NCBI RefSeq assembly: GCF_008923725.1
Contig: NZ_WBPF01000013.1
Span: 124,001 to 188,000 of the forward strand
Direction of reading: 5' to 3'
DNA: 64,000 bases
Source: Bacillus sp. CH140a_4T
Lineage (GTDB): Bacteria > Bacillota > Bacilli > Bacillales > Bacillaceae_G
The notes under the pieces were generated by a model that was given only the letters and a program-made list of their open reading frames with translations, did not search any database and was not told the DNA's origin. Below, piece by piece: positions 1 to 11,861 of this stretch; position 1 is the first letter of the stretch; the number at the start of each line of letters is the position of its first letter. The translations under genes and the position numbers were made by a program.

Positions 1-429
<429 letters not shown>

Positions 430-466
430 TTATTCGCACCTCTTCATTTTACTCTTACACGCAGTA

Positions 467-498
467 AAACCCCTCACCTCGAGTTAGGTGAGGGATTT
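467..498 (-). terminator. Hairpin between rseP and proS
   Basis: Inverted repeat with a 13-base stem (AAATCCCTCACCT on the minus strand, one G-U pair) and a short loop, followed by TTTT. It lies after the rseP stop and before the proS ribosome binding site, so it would end or reduce rseP transcription before proS. Confidence 0.7.
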
Positions 499-538
499 TA
501 TTCTACGAGCTCTATTTCATTATAAGTTTCACTTTATT

Positions 539-1801
539 TTACAAGAAAAACTTACGAATGTCATTCCAAGTTACAACTAACATAAGTAACATTAATAATG
601 CAAAACCAATAAAGTGAACCATTCCTTCTTTTTGGCGGTCAATTGGTTTCCCTCGTAACGCTTCAATTAAGAAGAAGAACAAACGTCCACCGTCTAAAGC
701 AGGGACTGGTAGTAAATTAAATAAACCAAGGTTAATACTTAAAACTGCTGCTAAACTTAATACACGCGTAAATCCATAATCTACAACTTGATCTGTTAGA
801 TTATAAATTCCTACTGGACCTGACAACTCATTAATAGAGAATTGACCAGTTACTAATTTCACAAGTGAATCAAAAATTAGTTTTGTCCATTGGTATGTTT
901 GTTCAAATCCTGATTTAATAGAACCCATTACTGTTTTCTCTACTGGAGAGTAAACACCAATTCTACCTACTTCGTCTTTTCCTTCTTTATCAAGCGTTGG
1001 CGTTACTTTCACATTAAACTGTTCATTATCACGCTTTACTTGTAACGTAATTTCTTTATTTGGGTTTTCACGTACAACGGTAACAACATCTTTCCATGTA
1101 CTTGTGTTTTTCCCATCGATTGCTTGAATTGTATCATTTTCTTTTAATCCGGCTTGCTCGGCTGCACTATTCTCCATTATTTTTCCGACCATTGGCTTAT
1201 CAACAGGAACACCTTGTACAAATCCAAGTATCACAAAAATAACAAATGCTAAAATGAAGTTCATTGCAGGACCTGCAAAGATTGTTAAGGCACGTTGACC
1301 CAATTTCTTGGAGCCGAACTGCCTATTATACGGAGCAATTTGTATTTCTTCACCAGCAGTAATAATACGAGCCTTTTCATTCACTCGGAATGTTTGAAGC
1401 TCTTCCTCGTACTCTTCATAGCCCGAAATTGTTAAATTATGCTCTAAATCAGCTTGTTCGACTTCAATGACACGAACATTTGGATACTTTTCATATCCGT
1501 CAAAAACTAATTTCGCAACTTCGTCTTTTTCATTTAATACAAGGCCAACCTTTTTTCCAGCCTTTAACTCAACTGTGTCTGCATCTTCGCCAGCCATTCT
1601 TACATAGCCACCAAGGGGCAGTAATCGAATCGTATACACCGTTTCATTCTTTTCAAATGAGAATATTTTCGGACCAAAACCAATCGCAAACTCACGGCAT
1701 AAAATACCTGCTCTTTTTGCGAAATATAGATGCCCTAGCTCATGGAAAAATACGAGTGCACCGAAAATTAATATAAAGGCAATCGCTGTATTCAATTCCA
1801 T
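539..1801 (-). CDS. rseP: RIP site-2 zinc metalloprotease RseP (420 aa)
   Basis: Intramembrane protease of the RseP/RasP family, which cleaves anti-sigma factors and leftover signal peptides in the membrane. Residues 20-24 are HELGH, the zinc-binding HExxH. A PDZ domain lies around residues 195-280 and the third zinc ligand motif LDG near residue 370. Hydrophobic segments at the N-terminus, around 175-200 and at the C-terminus are the membrane helices. The open frame extends to a GTG at 1807, but AAAGGTGG sits just upstream of the ATG at 1801, so I use that start. It is 11 bases after dxr and clearly co-transcribed with it. Confidence 0.95.
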   Translation of the reverse strand: MELNTAIAFILIFGALVFFHELGHLYFAKRAGILCREFAIGFGPKIFSFEKNETVYTIRLLPLGGYVRMAGEDADTVELKAGKKVGLVLNEKDEVAKLVFDGYEKYPNVRVIEVEQADLEHNLTISGYEEYEEELQTFRVNEKARIITAGEEIQIAPYNRQFGSKKLGQRALTIFAGPAMNFILAFVIFVILGFVQGVPVDKPMVGKIMENSAAEQAGLKENDTIQAIDGKNTSTWKDVVTVVRENPNKEITLQVKRDNEQFNVKVTPTLDKEGKDEVGRIGVYSPVEKTVMGSIKSGFEQTYQWTKLIFDSLVKLVTGQFSINELSGPVGIYNLTDQVVDYGFTRVLSLAAVLSINLGLFNLLPVPALDGGRLFFFLIEALRGKPIDRQKEGMVHFIGFALLMLLMLVVTWNDIRKFFL

Positions 1802-1812
1802 AACCACCTTTG

Positions 1813-2955
1813 CTAAATTTGTTCCATCACAAACCGTCTTGTGGCTGCATCAATTTCCAGAATTTCCTCTAAGCTCGGACGTGCAATGACATTGTGATGG
1901 TTCATTGCTTTTTCAATGAGGTCTTCCACTGTTAAGAAACCAATTCTCTTTTGTAAAAAAGCTTCAACAGCTACTTCATTCGCTGCATTCATTACAGCTG
2001 GCATACTTCCGCCTGCTTTTCCAGCTTCATACGCAAAACGTAGGCAACGGAAACGTTCTTGGTTCATTTTCTCAAAATGCAACGTCCCTATTTCCCATAA
2101 GTTTAACTGTTTTGTGTCTGATAGAGGCAGTCGATCAGGATATGTAAGTGCGTATTGAATTGGTACTCGCATATCAGGTGAGCCAAGCTGTGCCATTACA
2201 CTACGATCTTCAAATTCAACCATAGAATGGATAATACTTTCTTTATGTAAAACAACATCGATTTGCTCATAAGGGATACCAAAAAGCCAATGTGCTTCAA
2301 TTACCTCTAGCCCCTTATTCATCATTGTAGCAGAATCAATTGTAATTTTCGAACCCATTGACCAGTTTGGATGTCGAAGCGCATCTTCTACGGTCACATG
2401 ATGCAATTCATCTCTCGTTTTATCACGGAAACTTCCACCGGAAGCCGTTATAATTAGTCGAGAAATTCTTTTTTCATTTTCACCATTCAAACATTGAAAA
2501 ATAGCTGAATGTTCACTATCTACTGGAAGTAACGAAATATTATGTTTTCGTGCCGCTTCCATTACAAGATGGCCTGCAGTTACTAACGTTTCTTTGTTTG
2601 CAATTCCAATTGTTTTTTTCGCCTCAATTGCACGAAGTGTTGGTAACAATCCTACGCTACCTACAACAGCATTTACTACAATCTCCGCATCTGGATGTAA
2701 TGCTACTTCTAAAAGTCCTTCACTACCATATACAACTTTTGTATTCCCAGAGACAGCTTGTAATTTTAAAACATCTTCCTCTCTTTGCACAGAGACGATT
2801 TGCGGAGAAAATTCTTGAATTACCTTTACTGCGTAGTCAATATTTTTCCCTACAGAAAAAGCAACGAGACGGAATTGGTCTGGGTGCGAGCGTAATACAT
2901 CTAACGTTTGTATACCAATTGATCCGCTTGCACCTAATAAACTAATGTTTTTCAT
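1813..2955 (-). CDS. dxr: 1-deoxy-D-xylulose 5-phosphate reductoisomerase (380 aa)
   Basis: Second enzyme of the MEP isoprenoid pathway: it converts DXP to 2-C-methylerythritol 4-phosphate with NADPH. The N-terminus has the nucleotide motif [13 protein letters not shown] (residues 8-20). The central metal and substrate region includes [11 protein letters not shown] and TASGGSFRD, and the C-terminal helical domain is complete. Full length for the family. It sits between cdsA and rseP, and uppS two genes upstream uses the isoprenoid product, so the cluster links isoprenoid, undecaprenyl and phospholipid synthesis. Confidence 0.97.
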   Translation of the reverse strand: MKNISLLGASGSIGIQTLDVLRSHPDQFRLVAFSVGKNIDYAVKVIQEFSPQIVSVQREEDVLKLQAVSGNTKVVYGSEGLLEVALHPDAEIVVNAVVGSVGLLPTLRAIEAKKTIGIANKETLVTAGHLVMEAARKHNISLLPVDSEHSAIFQCLNGENEKRISRLIITASGGSFRDKTRDELHHVTVEDALRHPNWSMGSKITIDSATMMNKGLEVIEAHWLFGIPYEQIDVVLHKESIIHSMVEFEDRSVMAQLGSPDMRVPIQYALTYPDRLPLSDTKQLNLWEIGTLHFEKMNQERFRCLRFAYEAGKAGGSMPAVMNAANEVAVEAFLQKRIGFLTVEDLIEKAMNHHNVIARPSLEEILEIDAATRRFVMEQI

Positions 2956-2978
2956 GACTCCAACCCCTCGTTCATTTA

Positions 2979-3770
2979 TTAATTATATTGTAATAAGAAG
3001 TAGAGAATTGGTAAAACAAATAACCAACTATCTGTTCGATCTAATATACCACCATGTCCAGGTAAAATTGTACCTGAATCCTTTACGCCATAATGACGTT
3101 TAAATGCAGATTGTACTAAATCACCAATTTGTCCAAAAATAGAAATGATAATTGTCAACACAATTAAAATCCCTACATTAGCCTCCACTGGGAAAAACAT
3201 ATTGTAAACAAGCGCCACAACAATTCCACAAACGATGCCGCCTAATGAACCTTCAATCGTTTTATTCGGACTAATTTCTGGCCATAATTTTCTTTTTCCT
3301 AATGCTTTCCCTACGAAATATGCGCCTGAATCAGTAGCCCATATAACAAATAATGCGCAAAACACATATTTAATTCCTAAAATTCTCGTTTCATTCAAAT
3401 ATAAGAATCCCATTGCAACATATGTTGTTGCCATTAGTAAAAAGGAAGCATGGTCAAAAGTAAATGTATTCTTAGAAAGGACTGTATATGATAAAAGTAA
3501 TAAAACAATCACAAATGTGATTTCTAATTTACCTAATCCAATCTGCGTAAACAGCCCTGATGCACTACTTGGAATTAAAATAACCCATAATAATACTGCA
3601 GCTAAAACTGTTGGTACTGAAATAAGCGTAAGCTTATTCATACGAATTAATTCATATAAACCTATAGAAGCAAGTGCATACACTAAAACCGTAAAAGGCA
3701 CGCCACCGTAAATTACGATGGGAATGAATAGCGCGGCAGCAACCACTCCAGTAATAATTCTCTGTTTCAC
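2979..3770 (-). CDS. cdsA: Phosphatidate cytidylyltransferase (263 aa)
   Basis: Makes CDP-diacylglycerol from phosphatidic acid and CTP at the membrane, the precursor of all major phospholipids. The protein is almost entirely hydrophobic with about eight membrane segments. The C-terminal family signature runs from [13 protein letters not shown] to [11 protein letters not shown] with its conserved Lys, Asp and Arg residues. The frame is open to a TTG at 3776, but GAGAGGG lies only one base from that codon and seven bases from the GTG at 3770, so GTG is the likely start. Co-transcribed with uppS upstream (17-base gap) and dxr downstream. Confidence 0.95.
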   Translation of the reverse strand: MKQRIITGVVAAALFIPIVIYGGVPFTVLVYALASIGLYELIRMNKLTLISVPTVLAAVLLWVILIPSSASGLFTQIGLGKLEITFVIVLLLLSYTVLSKNTFTFDHASFLLMATTYVAMGFLYLNETRILGIKYVFCALFVIWATDSGAYFVGKALGKRKLWPEISPNKTIEGSLGGIVCGIVVALVYNMFFPVEANVGILIVLTIIISIFGQIGDLVQSAFKRHYGVKDSGTILPGHGGILDRTDSWLFVLPILYFLLQYN

Positions 3771-3787
3771 TACCAAACCCTCTCTTT

Positions 3788-4564
3788 CTACACGCCTCCG
3801 AATCTGCGCCCTCTATGTTGAAAGTCTGTAATCGCATTTAGCAAATGTTCCTCGGTAAAATCTGGCCAATACACATCTGTAAACCAAAATTCCGAATATG
3901 CAATTTGCCATAACATGAAATTACTAATACGTAGCTCTCCGCTCGTACGGATTAACAACTCTGGGTCAGGTAAAGAACTCGTCATTAAGTAGGAAGAAAG
4001 CATTTCTTCACTTACATCTTCAACACGAATTTTCCCTTCCTCACTATCTTTCACCATATGTTGCACAGCAGAAACGATTTCATCTCGACTTCCATAGTTT
4101 AACGCGAAATTAAGAATTAATCCCGTATTCTCTTTCGTATCTTCCATGGCCTTTTCCATCGCTCTGCGTGTATGCGTAGGAAGACGATCTTGTTGTCCTA
4201 TTACTCGGACTTGTACGTTCTCTTCAATCAATTCTGGTAAAAAAGTACCTAAAAATTCTTCCGGAAGCCTCATTAAGTAGTCAACTTCCTTTTTCGGCCT
4301 TTTCCAGTTCTCAGTTGAAAAAGCATAAAGAGTTAATACTTTCACATTAAGTTTGCTTGCAAATTTTGTGATTTTCTTTACAACTTGCATGCCTTCATGA
4401 TGTCCCGCAATACGAGGCATCGCTCTCCTCTTTGCCCATCTTCCATTACCATCCATAATAATGGCAATATGTTCTGGGATATATCCTTTTTTCACTTCTT
4501 CAACGAGATGATCAAACGATGCGACCTTTTTACTTTTAAAAAAAGGAAAGTTTTTAAACATCAT
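3788..4564 (-). CDS. uppS: Isoprenyl transferase, undecaprenyl diphosphate synthase (258 aa)
   Basis: Cis-prenyltransferase that extends farnesyl diphosphate with isopentenyl units to make the C55 lipid carrier for cell wall synthesis. The hallmark IIMDGNGRWAKRR is at residues 35-47, with the catalytic Asp in MDGNGRW. Later motifs TLYAFSTENWKRP and RTSGELRISNFMLWQ are intact. The start has GGAGGG five bases upstream of the first of two adjacent ATGs. A hairpin terminator separates it from frr upstream, so it may also be expressed from its own promoter. Confidence 0.96.
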   Translation of the reverse strand: MMFKNFPFFKSKKVASFDHLVEEVKKGYIPEHIAIIMDGNGRWAKRRAMPRIAGHHEGMQVVKKITKFASKLNVKVLTLYAFSTENWKRPKKEVDYLMRLPEEFLGTFLPELIEENVQVRVIGQQDRLPTHTRRAMEKAMEDTKENTGLILNFALNYGSRDEIVSAVQHMVKDSEEGKIRVEDVSEEMLSSYLMTSSLPDPELLIRTSGELRISNFMLWQIAYSEFWFTDVYWPDFTEEHLLNAITDFQHRGRRFGGV

Positions 4565-4602
4565 TCATACCCTCCAGCAAGCAGACGTATGCCTAAAAGT
4601 GT

Positions 4603-4628
4603 AAAAAGACCCCCTTAAGAAGAGGGTC
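4603..4628 (-). terminator. Terminator after frr
   Basis: On the minus strand GACCCTCTT pairs with AAGGGGGTC (one wobble) and is followed by five T residues. It lies 22 bases after the frr stop, upstream of uppS. Confidence 0.75.
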
Positions 4629-4649
4629 ATATTTGCGAAAGTATCGCTA

Positions 4650-5207
4650 TTACACTTCCATGATTTCTTTTTCTTTGTTTTTTGCGATTTCGTCAACTTT
4701 TGCAATATATTTATCAGTTTCTTTTTGGATATCTTCAGTATATCCTCTTAAATCATCTTCTGTAATCTCGCCAGCTTTTTCAAGCTTCTTAAGATCATCG
4801 TTACCGTCACGACGTACGTTACGAACAGCAACTTTTGCTTCTTCAGCATATTTTTTCACAACTTTTACAAGATCACGACGACGCTCTTCTGTTAATGCAG
4901 GGAATGCAATACGAATTACAGTTCCATCATTAGAAGGATTTAAGCCTAAATCTGCTTTTAAGATTGCTTTTTCAATATCACCGATAGAAGTTTTATCATA
5001 AGGTTGAATTACAAGTAAACGTGCTTCTGGAACTGTAATGTTCGCTAATTGCACTACAGGTGTTGGTGCACCATAGTAATCAACTTGTACCTTATCTAAT
5101 ACAGACGAGCTTGCACGACCTGCGCGAACTGTTGCCAATTCACGAGAGTAAGCAGCAACTGCTTTTTCCATTTTTTCATTTGAAGACTTCAATACTTGTT
5201 GTCCCAT
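4650..5207 (-). CDS. frr: Ribosome recycling factor (185 aa)
   Basis: Works with EF-G to split the post-termination ribosome complex. The sequence has the tRNA-mimicking helical domain with alternating charged residues and the family motif [19 protein letters not shown] near residues 28-46. Full family length, ending in [12 protein letters not shown]. It begins two bases after the pyrH stop and forms the translation cluster rpsB-tsf-pyrH-frr found in most bacteria. Confidence 0.97.
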   Translation of the reverse strand: MGQQVLKSSNEKMEKAVAAYSRELATVRAGRASSSVLDKVQVDYYGAPTPVVQLANITVPEARLLVIQPYDKTSIGDIEKAILKADLGLNPSNDGTVIRIAFPALTEERRRDLVKVVKKYAEEAKVAVRNVRRDGNDDLKKLEKAGEITEDDLRGYTEDIQKETDKYIAKVDEIAKNKEKEIMEV

Positions 5208-5209
5208 AT

Positions 5210-5932
5210 TTATTTCCCCCTTACAACTGTTCCGATATTTTCGCCTAAAACGGCACGTTTAATGTTACCTTTTTCCATAACCGAGAATACAATTAATGGA
5301 ATATCATTGTCCATACATAAAGAAGAAGCTGTTGAATCCATTACACCTAAACCTTCTTTTAATACATCTAAGTAAGTAAGTGTTTCGTATTTCGTAGCTG
5401 TTGGGTCAAGAGATGGATCTGCATTATATACGCCATCTACATTGTTTTTCGCCATTAAGATAACATCTGCTTCGATTTCTGCTGCACGTAGTGCTGCCGT
5501 TGTATCTGTAGAGAAATATGGGTTACCTGTACCTGCTGCAAAGATCACAACACGTTTTTTCTCTAGATGACGCACTGCTTTACGACGAATGTAAGGCTCT
5601 GCTACTTGACGCATTTCGATTGAAGTTTGAACACGAGTTTGAATTCCAATGTTCTCTAGGCTATCTTGAAGAGCTAATGAGTTCATAACTGTTGCTAACA
5701 TACCCATGTAATCTGCTCCCGCACGATCCATTCCCATTTCACTTCCGATTTTCCCACGCCAAATGTTTCCGCCACCAACAACAACAGCAACTTCTACATC
5801 AAGTTCTGCAATTTCTTTCACTTGTTCCGCAACTGATTTAATAACAGATGGGTTAATTCCAAATCCTTGTTCGCCAGCTAACGCTTCTCCGCTTAGCTTT
5901 AATACGACACGATTATATTTCGGTTTACTCAT
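5210..5932 (-). CDS. pyrH: UMP kinase (240 aa)
   Basis: Hexameric bacterial UMP kinase that phosphorylates UMP to UDP. It has the amino-acid kinase fold motifs: [13 protein letters not shown] at the N-terminus, [11 protein letters not shown] around residue 50 and [20 protein letters not shown] in the middle. It lies in the rpsB-tsf-pyrH-frr group, next to frr with only two bases between. A strong terminator-like hairpin precedes it, so read-through or a separate promoter must supply its transcript. Confidence 0.97.
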   Translation of the reverse strand: MSKPKYNRVVLKLSGEALAGEQGFGINPSVIKSVAEQVKEIAELDVEVAVVVGGGNIWRGKIGSEMGMDRAGADYMGMLATVMNSLALQDSLENIGIQTRVQTSIEMRQVAEPYIRRKAVRHLEKKRVVIFAAGTGNPYFSTDTTAALRAAEIEADVILMAKNNVDGVYNADPSLDPTATKYETLTYLDVLKEGLGVMDSTASSLCMDNDIPLIVFSVMEKGNIKRAVLGENIGTVVRGK

Positions 5933-5964
5933 AATGAACCTCCAATTGCTTACATCTTTATTTT

Positions 5965-5989
5965 AAAAAAGGGAACACAATGTGTTCCC
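5965..5989 (-). terminator. Strong terminator between tsf and pyrH
   Basis: Perfect eight-base stem (GGGAACAC with GTGTTCCC, loop ATT) followed by six T residues on the minus strand. It starts 10 bases after the tsf stop and would set a lower transcript level for pyrH and frr. Confidence 0.88.
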
Positions 5990-5998
5990 TAATCTTTA

Positions 5999-6886
5999 TT
6001 AGTTGCTACCTTTTACTTGGTTCATTACTTCTTCAGCAAAGTTGTCTTCGCGTTTTTCGATACCTTCACCAACAGCGTAGCGAACGAATCCTTTTAGTGT
6101 TCCGCCTTTAGACTCAACGAACTGACGAACTTTCATATCAGGGTTTTTAACGAATGCTTGGTCAAGTAAGCAAATTTCTTCGAAGAATTTGCCTAGACGG
6201 CCTTCAACCATTTTTGCAACGATTTTTTCAGGCTTGCCTTCGTTTAAAGCTTGTTGTGTTAATACTTGACGCTCATGCTCAACTTCTTCAGCTGTTACAG
6301 CATCGCGGTCGATGTATTTAGGGTTAACTGCTGCAATGTGCATTGCTACATCTTTAGCAGCAGCTTCGTCAGTAGAACCTTCAAGAACTGTTAATACACC
6401 AATACGTCCACCCATATGTAGGTAAGCGCCGAATGCATCAGCATCAGTTTTTGTTACGATTTCGAAACGACGAAGTGTAAGTTTTTCACCAATTTTAGCG
6501 ATTGCTTCGTTGATGTGCTCTTCTACTGTTTTGCCGCCTTCGATTGTTTGAGCCATAGCTTCTTCAATGTTAGCTGGTTTGTTAGCTAATAAGTGAGCAG
6601 CTAATTCTTTAATTAATGCTTGGAAACCTTCGTTTTTCGCAACGAAATCAGTTTCAGAGTTTAATTCTAAGATTAAACCTTCGTTACCGTTTGTTTCGAT
6701 GAAAGTTAAACCTTCAGCAGCGATGCGGTCTGCTTTTTTAGCAGCTTTCGCAATACCTTTTTCACGTAAGAAGTCAATTGCCTTCTCCATGTCGCCATTA
6801 GTTTCTGTTAAAGCTTTTTTGCAGTCCATCATACCTGCGCCAGTTTTTTCACGTAATTCTTTTACCATTTGTGCAGTGATTGCCAT
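5999..6886 (-). CDS. tsf: Elongation factor Ts (295 aa)
   Basis: Nucleotide exchange factor for EF-Tu. The N-terminus [24 protein letters not shown]... contains the conserved UBA-like start and the [12 protein letters not shown] signature. The [10 protein letters not shown] motif is near residues 79-88. The frame extends nine bases further to an ATG at 6895, but AGGAGG touches that codon directly and lies nine bases from the ATG at 6886, so the shorter start is used. Hairpin terminators on both sides separate it from rpsB and pyrH. Confidence 0.97.
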   Translation of the reverse strand: MAITAQMVKELREKTGAGMMDCKKALTETNGDMEKAIDFLREKGIAKAAKKADRIAAEGLTFIETNGNEGLILELNSETDFVAKNEGFQALIKELAAHLLANKPANIEEAMAQTIEGGKTVEEHINEAIAKIGEKLTLRRFEIVTKTDADAFGAYLHMGGRIGVLTVLEGSTDEAAAKDVAMHIAAVNPKYIDRDAVTAEEVEHERQVLTQQALNEGKPEKIVAKMVEGRLGKFFEEICLLDQAFVKNPDMKVRQFVESKGGTLKGFVRYAVGEGIEKREDNFAEEVMNQVKGSN

Positions 6887-6942
6887 ACTATTCATCCTCC
6901 TAAAATATGTATTTATACCTTTTATAAAGGTGTTTATACCTT

Positions 6943-6977
6943 AAAAAAGGTGATAAAAGGCCGAACCCCTTATCACC
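6943..6977 (-). terminator. Terminator between rpsB and tsf
   Basis: Minus strand GGTGATAAGG pairs with CCTTTTATCACC (loop GGTTCGG, small mismatch) and is followed by six T residues. Located 13 bases after the rpsB stop. Confidence 0.85.
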
Positions 6978-6989
6978 TTTCCAACTTTG

Positions 6990-7843
<854 letters not shown>

Positions 7844-8002
7844 GTCGAAAATGCGAACAATGTAAAACTTTCTTTGTTTACACTCGAATTCTAGTATTAC
7901 CGACCTGCATTTCTTTTAAGCAAAAAAGGAAATTCAATTCATAGCTTTTCCACAGAACACGATTATGTCGCTTTTTACAAACAACATCAATCTTTTATAC
8001 AC

Positions 8003-8036
8003 AAAAAACTCTCCTCAAAAAATGAGGAGAGTTTTA
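8003..8036 (-). terminator. Terminator after codY
   Basis: Perfect hairpin just after the codY stop: AAAACTCTCCTCA pairs with TGAGGAGAGTTTT across a short T-rich loop, followed by more T residues on the minus strand. Confidence 0.9.
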
Positions 8037-8040
8037 TAAA

Positions 8041-8820
8041 TTAGTTTGTTTTTAATTTAGCAAGTTCCTGTAGAAACTTGTCGTTTAGCACTTTAATGTA
8101 TGTTCCTTTCATACCTAAAGAGCGTGATTCAATAACACCAGCACTTTCTAATTTACGTAGTGCATTTACGATTACAGAACGAGTAATTCCTACGCGATCA
8201 GCAATTTTACTTGCAACAAGTAAACCTTCTGTTCCATTTAATTCTTCGAAGATATGCTCAATTGCTTCTAACTCACTGTAAGATAATGAGCTAATCGCCA
8301 TTTGAACAACAGCTTTACTACGTGCTTCCTCTTCGATTTCTTCCGCTTTTTCACGTAAGATTTCCATACCTACTACAGTTGAACTGTATTCAGCAAGGAT
8401 TAAATCATCGTCTAAGAACTCTTGACCAAGACGAGCTAACACTAATGTGCCTAGACGCTCACCGCCACCAACGATTGGTACGATTGTAGTTAAACCTTGA
8501 CCGAATAATTCTCTATTTTCTACTGGGAATGCTGTGTAAGCACTGTTTACATCTAAGTTTGAAGATGTTTCTGTAATGTTGAATAAGCTTTGCGTGTATT
8601 CTTCCGGGAATTGACGCTCTGCAAGCATTTGTTTCATACGCTCATTCTCAATTTGTTGGTGAATTGCATAACCTAGTAATTTACCACGACGACTTACTAC
8701 GAATACGTTCGCTTCGATTACTTCACACATTGTGTCAGACATTTCTCTAAAGTTTACAGGCTTTCCTGCTGCGCTCTGTAATAACGCATTTAATTTTCTT
8801 GTTTTTGCTAATAATTCCAT
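8041..8820 (-). CDS. codY: GTP- and branched-chain amino acid-sensing repressor CodY (259 aa)
   Basis: Global regulator of stationary-phase and nutrient genes, and of virulence in the B. cereus group. It binds DNA when GTP and isoleucine, leucine or valine are plentiful. The N-terminal GAF ligand domain (about residues 1-155) begins [15 protein letters not shown]. The C-terminal winged helix-turn-helix is around residues 200-225 ([19 protein letters not shown]). Full family length. The gene ends the xerC-hslV-hslU-codY cluster. AGGAGG lies eight bases before the ATG. Confidence 0.98.
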
Positions 8821-8897
8821 TTCAAAAGTTCCTCCTACATGTTACTCACATATTTTTTCATCACTTGGAAACTAGGGCGAGTCACCTGATGACACTA

Positions 8898-10289
8898 TTA
8901 CAAAATAAACTGGCTCACATCTTTATTTTTAGCAATCGTTGCTAATTTCTCCTCAACGTATTGAGGTGTTATCGTTATTTTCTCTAACGTAATTTCAGAT
9001 GCTTCAAACGATAAATCTTCAAGGAGTTTCTCCATAATCGTATGAAGTCTTCTTGCTCCAATATTATCTGTATCCTGATTAACTTGATAAGCAATCTCAG
9101 CAATCTTACGAATAGCTTCGTCTGAAAATTCAATTTCTATACCTTCAGTCGCTAATAAAGCCATATATTGTTTAATTAACGCATTGTCAGGCTCGATTAA
9201 TATTTTAACAAAATCATCTGTCGATAATTTTGTTAATTCTACTCGAATCGGAAATCTCCCTTGCAGTTCCGGAATTAAATCCGACGGTTTAGACATATGA
9301 AACGCTCCAGCTGCAACGAATAAAATATAATCCGTTTTTACTGATCCGTATTTTGTCGCAACATTCGATCCTTCTACAATTGGTAAAATGTCACGTTGCA
9401 CACCTTCACGTGATACATCTACGCTATTCGACTGCTTACCAGCAATTTTGTCAATTTCATCGATAAAAATAATCCCGAGCTGTTCAGCACGATAAACAGC
9501 CTCTTGTGTAACTTCATCCATATCAATTAAGCGCTGTGCTTCCTCATTTGTCAAGAGTTTTCTTGCTTCTTTCACAGAAAGTTTACGTTTTTTTGTTTTT
9601 TTCGGCATAAAACTTCCTAACGCATCTTGGAAATTCATTCCCATTTGTTCCATGCCAGTTCCTTGTAACATATCGAACATGGAAGACTGTTGCTCAGTCA
9701 CTTCAATCGATACAATTTCATCTTCAAGAAGTCCTGCAGCAAGCTTTCTTTCCACGTCTTGACGTTTCTTTTCGATTTCAACATCTTCCTGTGCATCAGA
9801 AGTTTGATTCGAATTTTGAGCACCGCCAAATAGCATTTCTAATGGGTTTTTAAATCCAGATTGTTTCTCCGGACTCGGCACTAGAATTTCAACAAGACGT
9901 TGGTTCGCTTGTTCTTCTGCTTTGTCTTGTACTTTAATTACCATTTCTTCTTTCACGATGCGAACTGACGTTTCCACAAGGTCACGTACCATCGATTCTA
10001 CATCTCTACCTACATATCCAACTTCTGTAAATTTGGTAGCTTCAACCTTAATAAAAGGCGCTCCAACGAGTTTCGCCATTCGTCGTGCTACCTCTGTTTT
10101 ACCAACACCTGTCGGTCCAATCATTAAAATATTTTTAGGCGCAATTTCATCACGTAGATTTTCAGCTAATTTACTTCGACGATATCGATTTCTTAAAGCT
10201 ACAGCAACCGCTTTCTTCGCATCTTTTTGACCGATAATGTATTGATCTAATTTTTCCACAATTTGACGCGGAGTAAAATGTAAATGCAT
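8898..10289 (-). CDS. hslU: HslU (ClpY) unfoldase ATPase of the HslUV protease (463 aa)
   Basis: AAA+ ATPase that unfolds substrates and feeds them to HslV. Walker A GPTGVGKT is near residues 57-64 and Walker B IIFIDEID is in the second half. The intermediate domain between them is lysine- and glutamate-rich, and the C-terminus ends KDVSQFIL, the tail that docks into HslV. The frame runs 13 codons further upstream, but GGGAGG lies eight bases before the ATG at 10289 ([12 protein letters not shown]), the normal N-terminus. The hslV stop is 22 bases upstream. Confidence 0.97.
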   Translation of the reverse strand: MHLHFTPRQIVEKLDQYIIGQKDAKKAVAVALRNRYRRSKLAENLRDEIAPKNILMIGPTGVGKTEVARRMAKLVGAPFIKVEATKFTEVGYVGRDVESMVRDLVETSVRIVKEEMVIKVQDKAEEQANQRLVEILVPSPEKQSGFKNPLEMLFGGAQNSNQTSDAQEDVEIEKKRQDVERKLAAGLLEDEIVSIEVTEQQSSMFDMLQGTGMEQMGMNFQDALGSFMPKKTKKRKLSVKEARKLLTNEEAQRLIDMDEVTQEAVYRAEQLGIIFIDEIDKIAGKQSNSVDVSREGVQRDILPIVEGSNVATKYGSVKTDYILFVAAGAFHMSKPSDLIPELQGRFPIRVELTKLSTDDFVKILIEPDNALIKQYMALLATEGIEIEFSDEAIRKIAEIAYQVNQDTDNIGARRLHTIMEKLLEDLSFEASEITLEKITITPQYVEEKLATIAKNKDVSQFIL

Positions 10290-10311
10290 ATAAAATGCCT
10301 CCCTTACGATT

Positions 10312-10854
10312 CTACAATTCTTCCACAATTATATTGTGGTTTGTATAAACACAAATATCACCAGCAATGTCTAAACTCGCTTTCGCAATTTGCTTCGCTG
10401 TTAAATGTTCACTTGCATATTGCTTTAAAGCACGACCTGCAGAAAGCGCATAATTCCCACCAGATCCAATCGCTAAAATACCATCATCCGGCTCAATCAC
10501 TTCTCCTGTACCTGAAACAAGAAGCATAGTTGTTTTATCCATGACAATAAGCATCGCTTCTAGCTGACGTAACATTTTGTCGCCACGCCATTGTTTTGCC
10601 ATCTCAACTGCAGCACGCTGCAAGTTCCCGTTGTACTCTTCTAATTTCCCTTCAAACATTTCAAAAAGAGTAAATGCGTCAGCAACAGAACCTGCAAAGC
10701 CAGCTAAAACTTTCCCTTGGAAAAGTTTACGGACTTTACGAGCTGTATGTTTCATTACAACTGCATTTCCCATTGTCACCTGACCATCTCCAGCCATTGC
10801 ACATTCTCCATTATGATGAACTGCAAATATCGTTGTAGCGTGGAAATTTCCCAT
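10312..10854 (-). CDS. hslV: HslV (ClpQ) peptidase subunit (180 aa)
   Basis: Proteasome-like N-terminal nucleophile protease of the HslUV complex. After a six-residue leader (MGNFHA) comes [10 protein letters not shown], matching the mature threonine N-terminus of E. coli HslV (TTIV). Conserved [10 protein letters not shown] and [15 protein letters not shown] follow, and it ends with [20 protein letters not shown]. subtilis ClpQ is known for an unusual N-terminal serine; the Thr-Thr here suggests the usual threonine nucleophile, exposed by processing. Cotranscribed with xerC and hslU. Confidence 0.96.
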   Translation of the reverse strand: MGNFHATTIFAVHHNGECAMAGDGQVTMGNAVVMKHTARKVRKLFQGKVLAGFAGSVADAFTLFEMFEGKLEEYNGNLQRAAVEMAKQWRGDKMLRQLEAMLIVMDKTTMLLVSGTGEVIEPDDGILAIGSGGNYALSAGRALKQYASEHLTAKQIAKASLDIAGDICVYTNHNIIVEEL

Positions 10855-10896
10855 AGAAAAAACTCCTTTATATGTTTTTATAGCTTTAAAAGCAAT

Positions 10897-11796
10897 TTAT
10901 GCCCGTGGGTGATGCTTCATGTAGACCGAACGCAATCTTTCTTTAGAGACATGCGTATAAATTTGTGTCGTCGACAAATTCTCATGACCGAGTAGCTCCT
11001 GTACAGTACGTAAATCTGCCCCTTCATCTAACATATGTGTAGCAAATGTATGCCTTAACATATGGGGACTTATCCGCATTGTTAGTGAAGCCTTCTTAAT
11101 GAGTTCGTTTAATACATAGCGTACCCCTCGACTTGTTAGCGGCGTGCCTTTCGCATTTAAAAATACCATATGAGAGTGTTCTTCAGTTTTGTGAGCTAAC
11201 TGTTTTCTCCCGTTCTCTATATAAGTAATTAAAGCATCTTGCGCATAGCTTCCGAACGGAATATACCTTTGTTTTTTTCCTTTTCCCATTACTAAAATTG
11301 TTCCCACCGCGAAGTCAATATCGGTAAGTTGTAAATTGACACATTCACTCACACGGATTCCAGTCGCATACATCAACTCTAATAAAGCTTGATTCCTTTG
11401 ACCTAGCGGCGTTTCCGTATCAGCAACTTCAAATAATTCCTCTAATTCTTCAGCATATAAAAACTTTGGGATTGACAATTCTTTTTTGGGGAGTGACGCA
11501 AGTGCAAACGGATTATCTTTCCGATAACCTTCACGCATCAAAAAACGATATAAACTTCGTAAGCTTGATACTTTTCTTGCGACAGATTTACGGGCTAATT
11601 TTTCATCGTGCAACGTCGTTAAGTACAAACGAACATCCGCGTATGTAACATCTAAAAAAGAGGATATGCCTTCTCGCTCCATAAATTGCACAAAATGTTC
11701 TAAATCATTTTGATAACTTGCAATTGTATATTTTGAATAATTTCTTTCAATTTGTAAATATCCAACGAATAATTGTAACAATTTCTTCACATTCAC
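10897..11796 (-). CDS. xerC: Tyrosine recombinase XerC / CodV (299 aa)
   Basis: Site-specific recombinase that acts with a partner at dif to resolve chromosome dimers. The N-terminal SAM-like core-binding domain covers about residues 1-85. The catalytic domain has Arg in YATGIRVSE, HMLRHTFATH (His-x-x-Arg), LLGHENLSTTQ and the nucleophile Tyr in QIYTHVSK. The longest frame starts with a GTG at 11805 that lies inside the GAGGTG ribosome binding site; the GTG six bases further on (11796) gives the normal MNVKKLLQLF start. First gene of xerC-hslV-hslU-codY. Confidence 0.95.
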   Translation of the reverse strand: MNVKKLLQLFVGYLQIERNYSKYTIASYQNDLEHFVQFMEREGISSFLDVTYADVRLYLTTLHDEKLARKSVARKVSSLRSLYRFLMREGYRKDNPFALASLPKKELSIPKFLYAEELEELFEVADTETPLGQRNQALLELMYATGIRVSECVNLQLTDIDFAVGTILVMGKGKKQRYIPFGSYAQDALITYIENGRKQLAHKTEEHSHMVFLNAKGTPLTSRGVRYVLNELIKKASLTMRISPHMLRHTFATHMLDEGADLRTVQELLGHENLSTTQIYTHVSKERLRSVYMKHHPRA

Positions 11797-11811
11797 ACAA
11801 TTCACCTCAAT

Positions 11812-11848
11812 AAAGGCTACTAAATCGTATCACAACTTAGTAGCCTTT
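11812..11848 (-). terminator. Hairpin after trmFO
   Basis: Twelve-base perfect stem (AAAGGCTACTAA with TTAGTAGCCTTT) with a 13-base loop, 13 bases after the trmFO stop. The T tract is short, so termination may be partial. Confidence 0.7.
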
Positions 11849-11861
11849 GCAAGAAATTTAA

